64,000 nucleotides of DNA from Trichomonas vaginalis G3 (GCF_026262505.1 NC_067204.1:25637300-25701299), one strand, 5' to 3'. Counted from the first letter of the stretch, positions 25,463 through 36,474 are shown. Numbers and translations are program-made. Notes: generated by a model not told the origin, from the sequence alone.

Positions 25463-28273
25463 ATGGCGGAGGAGAACGCCAATGTCGACGGATTAGGAAA
25501 GAAGGAAAAGCCAGAGAAAAACGCTTCTTCACTCAATGATAAAAACGCTGAAATAGAAGGAGAAAAAAAGAAACACAAGCATGATAAATCAGATAAATCA
25601 GACAAAAAAGACAAGCATAAACATAAACGCTCAGATAAAAGTGGCGATGACAGAAAGGAAGAAAAGGAGGAAAAGAAACATAAGCATAGGGACAAAAGTG
25701 AAAATGCAGAAAATACTGAATCTCCGGAAAAATCTTCAAAGAGCAAAAAGCACGATAAAAGCAAGGATAAATCTGATGACGGCAAAGAAAAGAGAAAGCA
25801 TAAGCACGATAAAGACAAAGATGAAGAAGAAAAGAAGATAGATAGAAGATCTAGACATCATACAGTTAGAGAAAATCCAAAGATGGAAGCTCCAGTACTC
25901 GAAGAGAAAAAGAGAAAGAGAAGAAATTCAGGTGGCGAACCAATACCATTAATAGATGACGTCAAATCTGACAGGAAATCGAGAAAAGAAGAGAAGAAGA
26001 AGGATAAATCAGATAAAGAAGACAGAAAGAAAGAGAAAAAAGAGAAGAAATCAGATGCATCTGAGAAGGAAGAAAAGAAGAAAGAGCACAAGCATAGACA
26101 TGATAAGGATAAGGATAGGTTTGATAAATCAGATAAGGAAGAGCGAAAGAAAGAAAAGAAGAAGAAGAAGGAAAGAAGCAAAGAGAAAGAAGAGAAGAAA
26201 TCCGACTCAGTTAAAGAAAGGTCAGTTGAAATTGAAGTTCCTGTAGAAGAGCCACCTAAAGAAGTAGAGAAGCCGAAGAAGGAAGAAAAACCGAAGAAGG
26301 AAGAAAAGCCAAAGGAAGAAGAAAAGCCAAAGGCTGCAAGTGGAATTGCAGCTAAAATGGCCGCAATCCAAGCTGCTCAGCAGGCTGCAAACGAAAAACC
26401 AAAGCCAAAGGAAGAAGAAAAGCCAAAGGCTTCTGGTGGAATTGCAGCAAAGATGGCAGCTATTCAGGCAGCAAAACAAGCAGCGAACGAAAAAACACAG
26501 AAGCAAGAAGAAGAAAAGCCAAAGGCTGCAAGTGGAATTGCTGCTAAAATGGCCGCAATCCAGGCTGCTCAACAAGCAGCAAACGAAAAACCAAAGCCAA
26601 AGGAAGAAGAAAAACCAAAGGCTTCTGGTGGAATTGCAGCAAAGATGGCAGCTATTCAGGCAGCAAAACAAGCAGCAAACGAAAAGCAACAGAAGCATGA
26701 AGAGGAAAAGCCAAAGGAAGAAGAAGAGAAACCTAAGGAAGAAGAAAAGCCAAAGGCTTCTGGAGGCATTGCAGCTAAAATGGCAGCTATTCAGGCAGCA
26801 CAACAAGCAGCGAACGAAAAACCAAAGCCAAAGGAAGAAGAAAAACCAAAGGCTTCTGGTGGAATCGCCGCAAAGATGGCTGCTATCCAGGCTGCTCAAC
26901 AAGCTTCAGCGGAGAAGCCGAAGCAGGAAGAAGAGAAGCCCAAGCCAGCAGGAGGCGGAATTGCCGCTAAAATGGCAGCAATTCAAGCCGCCCAGCAAGC
27001 ATCAAACGAAAAGCCTAAAGAAGAAGAGAAGCCCAAGCCAGCAGGAGGCGGAGGAATCGCTGCAAAGATGGCCGCAATCCAGGCTGCTCAACAGGCATCA
27101 AACGAGAAGTCAAAGGAAGAAGAGTCACCTAAACCAAAGACATCCAGCGGTGGAGGCATTGCAGCTAAAATGGCTGCTATTCAAGCCGCCCAGCAAGCTT
27201 CGAACGAAAAACCGAAAGAAGAAGAGAAGCCAAAGACATCTGGTGGCGGAGGAATCGCTGCAAAGATGGCCGCAATTGCTGCAGCACAGCAGGCATCAGC
27301 AGAGAAAGCACAGAAGACAGAAGAGCCTCCAAAGCCAGCTGGCGGAGGCGGACTCAAAGCTAAGATGGCTGCGATCGCCGCTGCACAACAAGCATCAGCA
27401 GAGAAAGTCCAGAAGACAGAGGAACCACCGAAGCCATCAGGCGGCGGCGGACTCAAGGCTAAAATGGCTGCTCTCAAGGGACTTCCTATGGGAATGCCTA
27501 TGGGCATGCCAATGGGAATGCCTATGCCAAGGAAGGCGAAGACATCAGAGCAACAAGTCAAGAAGTACGAGTTCCACGTAGACGAAGAAGGCTACGTAGT
27601 TCCAGACCTTCCAGAAGTCAAATTCCCACCGAAGAAGAGATCTCCATCAGCGGAACCATCAACAGCATACAGAAAGAAGGAATTCAAGACACAAGAATAC
27701 CACATCCCATTGAAAACAACACAACCAGCTCCTGCTCCTAAAGCACCAGCTAATGAAAAGAAAAACGAAGAAGAGGATTATTCATACTCTTATTCCTACT
27801 CTTACAGCGAGGAAGAAGAGGAACAAGAAATTGTTGCTGGATACGACGAAAGCGATGATAAAAAGAAGAAGAAACCAAGGCAGCGCAAGGAAGGAGATGT
27901 TCCTAAGAAAGGAGAAAAGGCTCAGAAGCCACATCACGGTCATAAGGTTGAAACACAGATTGTTGTTCCAAGAAAGGTCTTCAAGGCCCCAAGGTTCATT
28001 TCTACTTCTCCAACAGCCGCATACAGAATCAAGTTCGTTGAGAGGAAGGAAGAAACAGAGGAACAAAGAAAGGCAAGAATTCTCGCTAAGCTAGGCTTAG
28101 GAGGAGCTCCTTCAGCACCTGGAATGCCTGCACATGCTGCTGCTCCGCAGGCTGAGAAAGAAGAGGAAGTCGTCGCTGCTCCTGATACAGCAGTAAGAAG
28201 AGTCGCAAGAGGTCGCGGCGGAAGACGTGCACCTTCAAGACAGAGAAGGGCTGCTGAAGATGAGTCGGATTAA
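25463..28273 (+). CDS. Lys/Glu-rich protein with 12 GGIAAKMAAIQAAQ repeats, 936 aa
   Basis: The frame opens at a TTG nine bases earlier; the ATG at 25463 (MAEENANVDGLGKKEKPEKN) is chosen. Residues 1-280 are a charged KH/KD/KE region (KKHKHDKSDKSDKKDKHKHK). From about 290 to 690 twelve tandem repeats of about 30-35 residues each have GGIAAKMAAIQAAQQA followed by a Lys/Glu/Pro linker; the last two read GGLKAKMAAL and lead into PMGMPMGMPMGMPMPRKAK. Later parts include SYSYSYSYSEEEEEQE and a basic end RVARGRGGRRAPSRQRR. The repeats look like short amphipathic helices able to bind a partner in array. GC content rises along the gene. Host protein of unknown function; cytoskeletal or RNA-linked roles are possible. 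Confidence 0.85.
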   Translation: MAEENANVDGLGKKEKPEKNASSLNDKNAEIEGEKKKHKHDKSDKSDKKDKHKHKRSDKSGDDRKEEKEEKKHKHRDKSENAENTESPEKSSKSKKHDKSKDKSDDGKEKRKHKHDKDKDEEEKKIDRRSRHHTVRENPKMEAPVLEEKKRKRRNSGGEPIPLIDDVKSDRKSRKEEKKKDKSDKEDRKKEKKEKKSDASEKEEKKKEHKHRHDKDKDRFDKSDKEERKKEKKKKKERSKEKEEKKSDSVKERSVEIEVPVEEPPKEVEKPKKEEKPKKEEKPKEEEKPKAASGIAAKMAAIQAAQQAANEKPKPKEEEKPKASGGIAAKMAAIQAAKQAANEKTQKQEEEKPKAASGIAAKMAAIQAAQQAANEKPKPKEEEKPKASGGIAAKMAAIQAAKQAANEKQQKHEEEKPKEEEEKPKEEEKPKASGGIAAKMAAIQAAQQAANEKPKPKEEEKPKASGGIAAKMAAIQAAQQASAEKPKQEEEKPKPAGGGIAAKMAAIQAAQQASNEKPKEEEKPKPAGGGGIAAKMAAIQAAQQASNEKSKEEESPKPKTSSGGGIAAKMAAIQAAQQASNEKPKEEEKPKTSGGGGIAAKMAAIAAAQQASAEKAQKTEEPPKPAGGGGLKAKMAAIAAAQQASAEKVQKTEEPPKPSGGGGLKAKMAALKGLPMGMPMGMPMGMPMPRKAKTSEQQVKKYEFHVDEEGYVVPDLPEVKFPPKKRSPSAEPSTAYRKKEFKTQEYHIPLKTTQPAPAPKAPANEKKNEEEDYSYSYSYSYSEEEEEQEIVAGYDESDDKKKKKPRQRKEGDVPKKGEKAQKPHHGHKVETQIVVPRKVFKAPRFISTSPTAAYRIKFVERKEETEEQRKARILAKLGLGGAPSAPGMPAHAAAPQAEKEEEVVAAPDTAVRRVARGRGGRRAPSRQRRAAEDESD

Positions 28274-31204
28274 AAAAGTTCTTTTTTTTTTATTTCTTTA
28301 GTAAAGAAAAAATATATGATACAAATAAAAATTTTCATATAAAATATTAATATCCAATAATTGTTAATGGTTTGTTTCAAAATATTGAAATTTATTTGAG
28401 TCCTTTTCAGGTGGTCTTTGTTCAGCTAATATAATTCTAATGAACTTTAATTACAAATATTGTGTATGTCAATACAAGAAATTCAAAATAAAGCAATTAA
28501 TTTAAAGAATAAACTTAAAGAAAATTCGTTGATACTACGGTTTATTATATGTTTCTCAATATTTAGATAGAATCGATGTTATGTTCGTTTGGAGATCTAA
28601 TCAAGTTTAATTTTTTAATGAAGAATAAAAGTGTATTAGATAGCTGTTTGATCTCTGTTGCACAATGAGGCAATATTTGATTTGTAGTGAACTGTTCTTG
28701 TAAATCACAAGTTAAATCTTACTAGAATTTGATGATATTTTCTGATTGGCGTTTTTTATGGGTAAACAAGGATAAAATCATATTTGATTATATGTTGTAT
28801 GAATTTTTATCATTAGAAGTGTTGGAGAATCGATTAAAGTACTCACAAAATCTAGATTGAGAGGCGGTCAATGACTTTTGAGGGGAAATTAACGCATGGA
28901 ATTTAATATTATTTAGGTTGATATTCTTGCTTATTATTTCAGAAAAAATCTTAAAAATTTCAATATGAAAATTGAAAGCAATTCAAAAAAATTGCTAACA
29001 TGTAAATTGTAATATCCTATGCATAATTTCATATTTTGAACATTTTTTATTTTTGTTTAAAACTTAAAATTTTGCGAATTTAATATAATTTATAAAATAT
29101 AATACGTATATATATTTAAAATACACTAAATTTAATTGTTAATTGACGTTTTTGGGAATGAATTTTATCAAAACATGCCTGAATCCGAAAATTTGAAAGA
29201 ACGAATTACACAATCATATATGTAGAATTCAAAATACAAACTTAAAGATTGTATACGTTTAAAATTATTCAGATTGTGTTTGATTTCCACTCATTCTGTT
29301 TCTTTTGAACTCTAACACTAACATTTCATGATGATTACATGATCTATTTATACATGGTTGAATTGTTTCAGATTCTACAAGAAAATCAATCCAAATTTCT
29401 CAATGCATTCATGTTGATTGGACAAAATTTAAAATTTATCAGCCTGTTTCCAGAGAAACTCATATATTCCCTAATGAAATGTAATTTTTGCTACATTTAT
29501 TTCAATCAAATTTCAAAAAATTGACTGCAGAGCTTGAAAAGGTGATGAATCATTTTGTTATTAGATGTACATATTAGATTTACTATTTCCAAAAAAATGC
29601 TCAAATTTGAATAGTTTTTAGAAAATTTGGAATTACACTCCTTACATTATATATAATTAAATGTTTAAAATTAAAAATAAATATATTTATTTATTTATTT
29701 ATTTTTCCCTTTTAATTTTATAACGTGCTCTATCAAAACTAACCTCTCAATTGAAGGCCACAAAATCTAAGTAGTGAGGGTACACAAATTTTGTATGGAG
29801 TACGGTTCAATTTTTGAGAGTCTCACTACTTAGATTTTGTGACTACCTTAGATAAAACAAAATTTTTAATAGTAAAAAAATTGCAATCTTTAAGCATTAA
29901 TAGATTAATAATGGGAACCGTGTGGAGTGATTATTGGTTCGATCGCAGTCGTAGGAATTCAACTGCCAAAATTCAGAAGTCTGAAATTATAATCAAAGTT
30001 AACTAGAATTTTAAAGTATATATATTATTGTCATGTTCTATTAGTGAGGATAATATTATTGAATTGTGATGTCAAGGAGAATTTGTAAAGAATCTGAATG
30101 AATAACGATTAATTTATTGTTATATAGAAAGTATAAAACAATACCCATACTAGTGAGATAAGCATTACCAGAGTTTTGTAATTTTAGTAATTATTGATTT
30201 GAGAAAAGAGTTTACTAAAAGAAAAAAGATTGAATGGATATCTGTTTTACAAACTTTAAGGTATTTAGATTATATGAACCGTGTAATTAAAATTCGTGAA
30301 AATAGTATTTGAAAAGAGTATTGAATTATAATATATTTTTCATAGGACTTTAAAATATATGTATTTTTAGTAGTTTAATACAAAGTTAATTTTTAACCTA
30401 AAAAAATATAATGTATTCAATCCTTTGAAATTGTTACAGTCATTGAATTGAAAATGAAAAATATAGAGAGATATTTGTTAATAATTTCCTTTAATAGTAA
30501 AAGGAATTATGTTTTTAGGAGTACTAACAAAAATTTTGATAAAATATTATCTTAAGTATATAAATGTATTGGTTAAAATATCATGATGACTTGAATTCAG
30601 AAAATTTTGAATAACTTAATTTTCATCGGTATTCAAATTTTTCAAAGCTTATATTAAAGTTAAAATTTATCAAAAGGGTATATTGATGATCAATAAAATT
30701 GATCATTACAAATTGATATATTATCAAAATTTCTCTCAATTTTTTATCAGAATGAATTTTATGATACAATTGATTATATCAGATAAACCTGTAAGATTAA
30801 GAAAAAACAACTCGATCTCAAATTTTGATCATATCCACAAAATATTCAATATCATTCAAATATTTCTATTCAAACATCCTAATTATTTTCTTCAGATTGT
30901 TTTACAAATATAATTTTGAATAATATTCAAAAAAACTAAACTTATTTTTTGACGATTGCCAAGTGGATTAAAATTTAGAAATATCTTATTATCAAGCTCC
31001 TCCCCCAATTTCATTTCCAAATACCAAATAAAATTACCATTAATAACAATTCTTACGCTCCTTCTTTCAAAAAAAATTTTATTTAATATTATACTTGAGC
31101 GTCATTATCTCTTTAATTTCTTTCAATTTTTCACTAATTAATATTTTTTTCTGATATATTTCAAAAATTGAAAGAATAACCCTTCATAATTTTATCAATC
31201 AAAA
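28274..31204. other. 2.9-kb AT-rich host spacer
   Basis: No credible coding frame. It holds one short inverted repeat (29759-29841) and a 17-bp match to the palindromic transposon (29722-29738). The kinase initiator TCATA lies at its right end (31184-31188). Confidence 0.55.
29759..29841. repeat. Perfect 20-bp inverted repeat, 83 bp overall
   Basis: CACAAAATCTAAGTAGTGAG at 29759-29778 is exactly inverted at 29822-29841 with 43 bases between. It may be a very small MITE or a hairpin RNA source. No flanking duplication was found. A sequence equal to part of the 1.25-kb element ends lies 20 bases to the left. Confidence 0.8.
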
Positions 31205-32374
31205 ATGGAGTCTTGCGTTACCGACAACTACGATCCTAAATTTAAGATTGGCGATGGCGGCTTTTCCCAAGTCTTCTTTGCACTGCATCGAAAGACTTGT
31301 GCGCGCGTAGCAATCAAAATGATTTCCAAAAGAGACCATAATGAAGATGGTAAACAATTGGATAGAATTAATCGCGAAATCAGCATATTGAAGAGTGTGA
31401 AACATCCTTTCATTTCTGAACTCTTTGATGTCATAGAGACTAGCGAAAATACTTATTTGATAATGGAATACATCCAAAACGGTACACTGCTCAACAGCAT
31501 CAATGAAAACGGCCCTTACAATGAAGAAGAAGCAGCCACAATATTTGCCCAATTAAACCTTGTCCTCCAATATTTACAAACAAATTGCAAGGTTGCACAC
31601 AGAGATATTAAGGCAGAAAATATAATGTTTGATGCTCATCATAACATTAGATTAATCGATTTTGGTCTTAGTATACAAGAGAAGTCAATCATGAACACAC
31701 AATGCGGCTCTCCATCATACGCATCTCCAGAGATGATACTTGGCAAGCCTTATGGCTACGCTTCTGATATATGGAGCTGTGGTGTTTTACTCTTCATTAT
31801 GGTTGTCGGTCATTTACCTTTTGAAGATGTGAATATTACGCGTCTTGCACAGAAGATCCTCTATCAGGAAGTTGAATATCCAACAAATCTGTCTGATGAT
31901 TTGATTGATCTCCTTAAGAAAATGTTAACGAAGGATCCTGAAGAGAGAATCACCTTAGAAGGTGTTATAAATCATAAATGGGTCCATGATAAGGTATTGT
32001 ATGTTCAAGATAAGATTAAGAATTTTCAATATGACGATAAGTACATCTTCGACAAAATGTTGAACATCAAGTCGACAGATGTTTATGAGTATATCGGACA
32101 TGGATTAGTAAATCAGAGTACAATCTCTTATTGCATTGCTCGCCGTGAATATATGTCAAATACAATTGAAACAATGAGCAAAGAAGAGAAGAAAAGACTT
32201 ATGCATAAGCAAAATGCTTATAAAGATATTGTTGCTCTTCCGAGACTCTTAGTTCCGGAAAAGGCAAAATCTGGCGCAAAAAGAAAATCTCTCCCCAACG
32301 GAACGCCGAATATCAATGTTAATACTGTTTTCATTAGAAGGAAAATGCCCAGTGTTCTTGTGCGGAATATTTGA
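31205..32374 (+). CDS. CAMK-like serine/threonine protein kinase, 389 aa
   Basis: The kinase domain covers about residues 9-260: glycine loop IGDGGFSQV, VAIKMISK (ATP-binding Lys38), HRDIKAEN catalytic loop, DFGL magnesium motif, SPSYASPEM activation-segment end, and DIWSCGVLLF. All catalytic residues are present. The architecture (short N-terminus, CAMK/AMPK-like lobe, ~130-residue C-terminal tail with basic RRKSLPN-like end) matches the very large CAMK-like kinase family of trichomonads. A TCATA initiator 19 bases upstream supports the start. It phosphorylates Ser/Thr; substrate unknown. It stands alone with large spacers. Confidence 0.95.
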   Translation: MESCVTDNYDPKFKIGDGGFSQVFFALHRKTCARVAIKMISKRDHNEDGKQLDRINREISILKSVKHPFISELFDVIETSENTYLIMEYIQNGTLLNSINENGPYNEEEAATIFAQLNLVLQYLQTNCKVAHRDIKAENIMFDAHHNIRLIDFGLSIQEKSIMNTQCGSPSYASPEMILGKPYGYASDIWSCGVLLFIMVVGHLPFEDVNITRLAQKILYQEVEYPTNLSDDLIDLLKKMLTKDPEERITLEGVINHKWVHDKVLYVQDKIKNFQYDDKYIFDKMLNIKSTDVYEYIGHGLVNQSTISYCIARREYMSNTIETMSKEEKKRLMHKQNAYKDIVALPRLLVPEKAKSGAKRKSLPNGTPNINVNTVFIRRKMPSVLVRNI

Positions 32375-32670
32375 ATTGTTGTTTTAATTTTTTTGTTTGT
32401 TTTTTTAAATAAAGTAAGTATTTACTTATATAATCATTTTTATTTAGCTTCCTTGAATTGGTATCCTTGAATAATCAAGTCTAGACTTAAAACAATATAT
32501 GATTTTGGAACAGAATTCAAAATCATGATATATTTTTAAGGAGGAATGATGACATTACATTTCAACAGATTATTTATAACAGTTAGGATTCTTCTAATCC
32601 TCCGAAAAGAATGAAATTTTCCGAAAAAAAAATTCTTTCAATTCAATTTCTGAAAAAAAGAAAAATTAAG

Positions 32671-32743
32671 TGCTTCTGGTGGGATTCGGACCCACGACCT
32701 TCCGCTTACTAGGCGAACGCTATAACCACTAGGCTACAGAAGC
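32671..32743 (-). tRNA. tRNA-Thr (anticodon AGT)
   Basis: On the minus strand GCTTCTG pairs with CAGAAGC to give a perfect 7-bp acceptor stem with discriminator A. The anticodon stem TTCGC/GCGGA encloses CTAGTAA, so the anticodon is AGT. The T arm is GTGGG-TCCGAAT-CCCAC. TAGCCTAGTGG fits the A box and GGTCCGAATCC the B box. A33 nucleotide equivalent T before the anticodon is present. The D stem is the weakest part. No intron and no encoded CCA. Confidence 0.93.
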
Positions 32744-33018
32744 AGTACACTTAATGTGTGATAAGTATATTTTAGATGGTTTATCATGAGGTTTTTCTAA
32801 TCAAACGCTCTTACACTATTATTAATGTCACTAAAATTTTAGCTCTTTATTCGAAAGATATTCTAATCTACATTCTAAAATATCCATTCACTTCAAAATT
32901 TAAAAAAAATAATTTCTTCTATAAATTACTTTTCCTTATCTCTCTTAAAATGCTCTTAAACACTTCAAAGCATATAAGTCCATAATGTAGAATTTATTCA
33001 AATTCAAAAAATTAAAAA

Positions 33019-33711
33019 TCATAAATCGTCAAGCATAAAGGCCCAGCTCCCGACTTGATCGTTGGGTTCATCTCGTGGAGACTCCTCGGCAGAGTCGCTT
33101 TTTGTTGGCGTAGAATCAGGGGACGAGTAGGGAGATGAATCAGAAGACTTCGTTGGAGAAGAGCTTGATGAACTTGACGAAGGGTCTTGCCAATATTGTA
33201 GATACATAGGATACAACTCACCTTTGTACCTGGTGTTGTTTAATTCGCGAATTGCTTTTTCTGCAGCTTCAACGGTCTCATACCTTATAATGAATCCTCT
33301 TGGCTTGCCTTTTTGGCCTTTGATCTTTACTTTTTCGATGTTCCCAAACTTCGAAAAAAGCCTGCGAACTTTGTAAATTGGAGTTGTCACTTTTATACCT
33401 CGTATAAAAATGGAATTGGATTTGTCACCAAAGGATTCGGTCGAATCTGTTTCTTTACAGATCAATGTATGGTTCTCGATCTTGTACCCATTAAGTGCAT
33501 TAGCTGCTGCGCGAGCCCCAGCCAATGGTCTTATTCTGACGAAGCCGTAGCCCTTTGCTTCTGAAGTTTTGAGATTTATCATGATTTTTGCTGAAAGTAC
33601 TTCGCCGAATGGCTTCGCTAGAGCTTCTAGATCCTTCTTGTGGAAGCTCTTAGGCAGTCCTGATATGTATAAGTTCAGGCTATCACCTATATTCTCCTTT
33701 CCTTCTTCCAT
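33019..33711 (-). CDS. Two-RRM RNA-binding protein, 230 aa
   Basis: RRM1 spans about residues 12-85, with LYISGLP as RNP2 and KGYGFVRI as RNP1; RRM2 spans about 98-170, with IFIRGI and PRGFIIRY in the same roles. The tail is a Ser/Pro/Asp-rich disordered segment (SSSSSSSSPTKSSDSS) ending GSWAFMLDDL, a possible short binding motif. The layout resembles ELAV/Hu or PABP-type host RNA-binding proteins acting in mRNA splicing, stability or translation. A TCATT initiator lies about 33 bases upstream. Target RNAs cannot be told. Confidence 0.92.
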   Translation of the reverse strand: MEEGKENIGDSLNLYISGLPKSFHKKDLEALAKPFGEVLSAKIMINLKTSEAKGYGFVRIRPLAGARAAANALNGYKIENHTLICKETDSTESFGDKSNSIFIRGIKVTTPIYKVRRLFSKFGNIEKVKIKGQKGKPRGFIIRYETVEAAEKAIRELNNTRYKGELYPMYLQYWQDPSSSSSSSSPTKSSDSSPYSSPDSTPTKSDSAEESPRDEPNDQVGSWAFMLDDL

Positions 33712-34066
33712 TAAAATTCATTCATTTTATTTTCTGAGAAAAATGAGAACTTCGAAAAACACATCATACGTAAAAGTGACACCTTAAATCTTGTGATTTT
33801 GCGAGTTTAATATACTCATTATAAGAAGGAACATATGAGAGATATATTTGTCACAGAATTCTTCCAATTTGATGAATAAAAACCGACTCATAAGAAATTT
33901 AAAAAACGATTAACAAAAAAATTCATGAAAACACTATGGTGATTTTTAAAATTGTATAAAACAAGTTGGTGAATAAGATTTTCATATAATAACAACAATA
34001 ATAATATAATAAAAACAAATTATTGATTGCATATTAATTAATCGAAGAATGAGTATCGTATATTTG
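33712..34066. other. AT-rich spacer between two minus-strand genes
   Basis: Contains the RRM gene's upstream sequence, including the TCATT at 33742-33746 (reverse), and otherwise only AT-rich DNA with a short AATAATAATA run. Confidence 0.5.
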
Positions 34067-34474
34067 TTACAAAGTTGATTTTGTAAAATCTATGCCGCTT
34101 AGCAGCTCAAGTTCCTTTTTATATTTGTTCAAAACTGGATCATAGAATACTTCGTAGTATGTAGTAAGGAAAAGGTTTTTGATTGAAGGCCGGTTTTCAC
34201 AATACCAGCAAATTAAGAATTCTAAAGATCTTTTTGCATCTCTATCAATCCGAAGCGAAGGAACTTTTTCTGAAATTCGTGTTGCGAGTTTAAGTAACTC
34301 TGGTCTCTTTTCGATCGGAGGAAATTTTTTAATGATGTCTTGGAAAGATTGATATAGTTCTCGAACATTTCTTCTTCTATAAGCAATAGCTTCTCGATGA
34401 GCTTCTATATTGCTTGAAGATGTCCGTTTTGGTGAAACACGATGAATTATAAACACCTGGTGGGTGTCTAACAT
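34067..34474 (-). CDS. Unrecognised host protein, 135 aa
   Basis: The frame from 34474 reads MLDTHQVFIIHRVSPKRTSS and continues as a basic, helical protein (HREAIAYRRRNVRELYQSFQ, LKLATRISEKVPSLRIDRDA) ending SGIDFTKSTL; one compact helical domain of about 100 residues is likely. The start is uncertain: TCACATG overlaps the ATG, which would leave almost no leader, and an out-of-frame ATG 37 bases upstream opens a 43-codon frame (MNRNFLPNQISHVRHPPGVY) that overlaps this one. A small indel near the 5' end is possible. No family recognised. The foldback transposon sits about 235 bases upstream. Confidence 0.6.
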   Translation of the reverse strand: MLDTHQVFIIHRVSPKRTSSSNIEAHREAIAYRRRNVRELYQSFQDIIKKFPPIEKRPELLKLATRISEKVPSLRIDRDAKRSLEFLICWYCENRPSIKNLFLTTYYEVFYDPVLNKYKKELELLSGIDFTKSTL

Positions 34475-34708
34475 GTGAAATTTGATTTGGCAAAAAATTC
34501 CGGTTCATTTTTTTCTGATTTTCTATTTCATCTCTGTTATCAATATTTTCATTCCAAAAAGACCCAAAATTTTAAGTGACATTGTTTGACTTCATTGAAA
34601 TATCCTTCTCTACTCATTGTGAATTGAAATGACATTAAATTTCATTAAAATGATATTAATATGGAGTTGAATTCAATATGAAAGATTGTGGAAAACGATA
34701 TTTGACAG

Positions 34709-34723
34709 AAAAGCGGTTTGTCC
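34709..34723 (+). repeat. 15-bp target-site duplication, left
   Basis: AAAAGCGGTTTGTCC here is repeated exactly at 40070-40084, immediately outside inverted ends TGTTATAGACCG and CGGTCTATAACA. Loss of one copy plus the element would leave a continuous host sequence. Confidence 0.85.
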
Positions 34724-35277
34724 TGTTATAGACCGAAAATAGATTTTTTCGGTTTTCTCTTCAAATAATTGAAAGAATGATACTATTATAGGTTTATTAT
34801 ATTATATAGCATATACTCATGCTATAGCCGAAAATTATAAGTTTTGAGAAGATTGAATATAACACAAATAAATTTGAATGTAAGTTAAATTGCTTGTTGT
34901 TTTTAATAGCTATTTAATGAGAAATCCAATATTGCAAAATTCAAATTGAATGATGGAAAGAACAGAAAAAGTCATTCTTTTCAATTTCGAATATGTTTCA
35001 TTGTATTTATAATTATATGGCAAATAAGATATTTAAACTTGATTTTTGAAGGAAAATTCACAAAATTGAATAAATTCAAATAATTTTTATTCAAAAATAA
35101 ACTAGTTATTTGAGTTTAATACTAATTATCTATTCAGACTACAAAGTTTGTAATTTAAAATATTTTGTGAGATCAGATTGAATTAATTCAAGGTTCTTTT
35201 CAATTAATATTAATGACCATATTACGCATTTTCGAACATTCTAAACCAAATATATAAAAATGGGAGACGAATGTTAA

Positions 35278-36474
35278 ATTTTCTAGACATAAAGAAGTTG
35301 TTTACCGAGTTTTAGCTCTTATCTCTAACAAAAAATTAATTTTTAAAAAAATGACCGAATACGTTTCACAGCGAGAAAAAAATAAAAGGCAAGATAGAAT
35401 TTTCTAGACATAAAGAAGTTGTTTACCGAGTTTTAGCTCTTATCTCTAACAAAAAATTAATTTTTTAAAAAATGACCGAATACGTTTCACAGCGAGAAAA
35501 AAATAAAAGGCAAGATAGAATTTTTAGACATAAAGAAGTTGTTTACCGAGTTTTAGCTCTTATCTCTAACAAAAAATTAATTTTTAAAAAAATGACCGAA
35601 TACGTTTCACAGCGAGAAAAAATAAAAGGCAAGATAGAATTTTCTAGACATAAAGAAGTTGTTTACCGAGTTTTAGCTCTTATCTCTAACAAAAAATTAA
35701 TTTTTAAAAAAATGACCGAATACGTTTCACAGCGAGAAAAAAATAAAAGGCAAGATAGAATTTTCTAGACATAAAGAAGTTGTTTACCGAGTTTTAGCTC
35801 TTATCTCTAACAAAAAATTAATTTTTAAAAAAAATGACCGAATACGTTTCACAGCGAGAAAAAAATAAAAGGCAAGATAGAATTTTCTAGACATAAAGAA
35901 GTTGTTTACCGAGTTTTAGCTCTTATCTCTAACAAAAAATTAATTTTTAAAAAAATGACCGAATACGTTTCACAGCGAGAAAAAAATAAAAGGCAAGATA
36001 GAATTTTCTAGACATAAAGAAGTTGTTTACCGAGTTTTAGCTCTTATCTCTAACAAAAAAATTAATTTTTAAAAAAATGACCGAATACGTTTCACAGCGA
36101 GAAAAAAAATAAAGGCAAGATAGAATTTTCTAGACATAAAGAAGTTGTTTACCGAGTTTTAGCTCTTATCTCTAACAAAAAATTAATTTTAAAAAAATGA
36201 CCGAATACGTTTCACAGCGAGAAAAAAATAAAAGGCAAGAATTTTCTAGACATAAAGAAGTTGTTTACCGAGTTTTAGCTCTTATCTCTAACAAAAAATT
36301 AATTTTTAAAAAAATGACCGAATACGTTTCACAGCGAGAAAAAAATAAAAGGCAAGATAGAATTTTCTAGACATAAAGAAGTTGTTTACCGAGTTTTAGC
36401 TCTTATCTCTAACAAAAAATTAATTTTTAAAAAAAATGACCGAATACGTTTCACAGCGAGAAAAAAATAAAACT
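35278..36474 (+). repeat. Left array of ~120-bp repeats (about 10 units)
   Basis: Units contain GACATAAAGAAGTTGTTTAC, then CAAAAAATTAATTTTTAAAA, then GACCGAATACGTTTCACAGC. They are almost identical, differing mostly in A-run length. A short frame through two units (MTEYVSQREK) is incidental to the repeat. Confidence 0.97.

Noticed and set aside
26340-27581. 413-aa second frame inside the 936-aa gene
   Set aside because: Repeat-driven shadow with Gln/Arg/Lys bias and no independent start context.
29936-29946. GGTTCGATCGC resembling a tRNA B box
   Set aside because: No A box at suitable distance and no cloverleaf stems.
35472-35768. 98-aa open frame (MTEYVSQREK...)
   Set aside because: It arises only because the repeat length keeps the frame in two neighbouring units; A-run differences close it elsewhere.
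35278-36474. Regular repeats resembling a CRISPR array
   Set aside because: Units are 120 bp with no variable spacers, in a eukaryotic transposon; they are tandem repeats.
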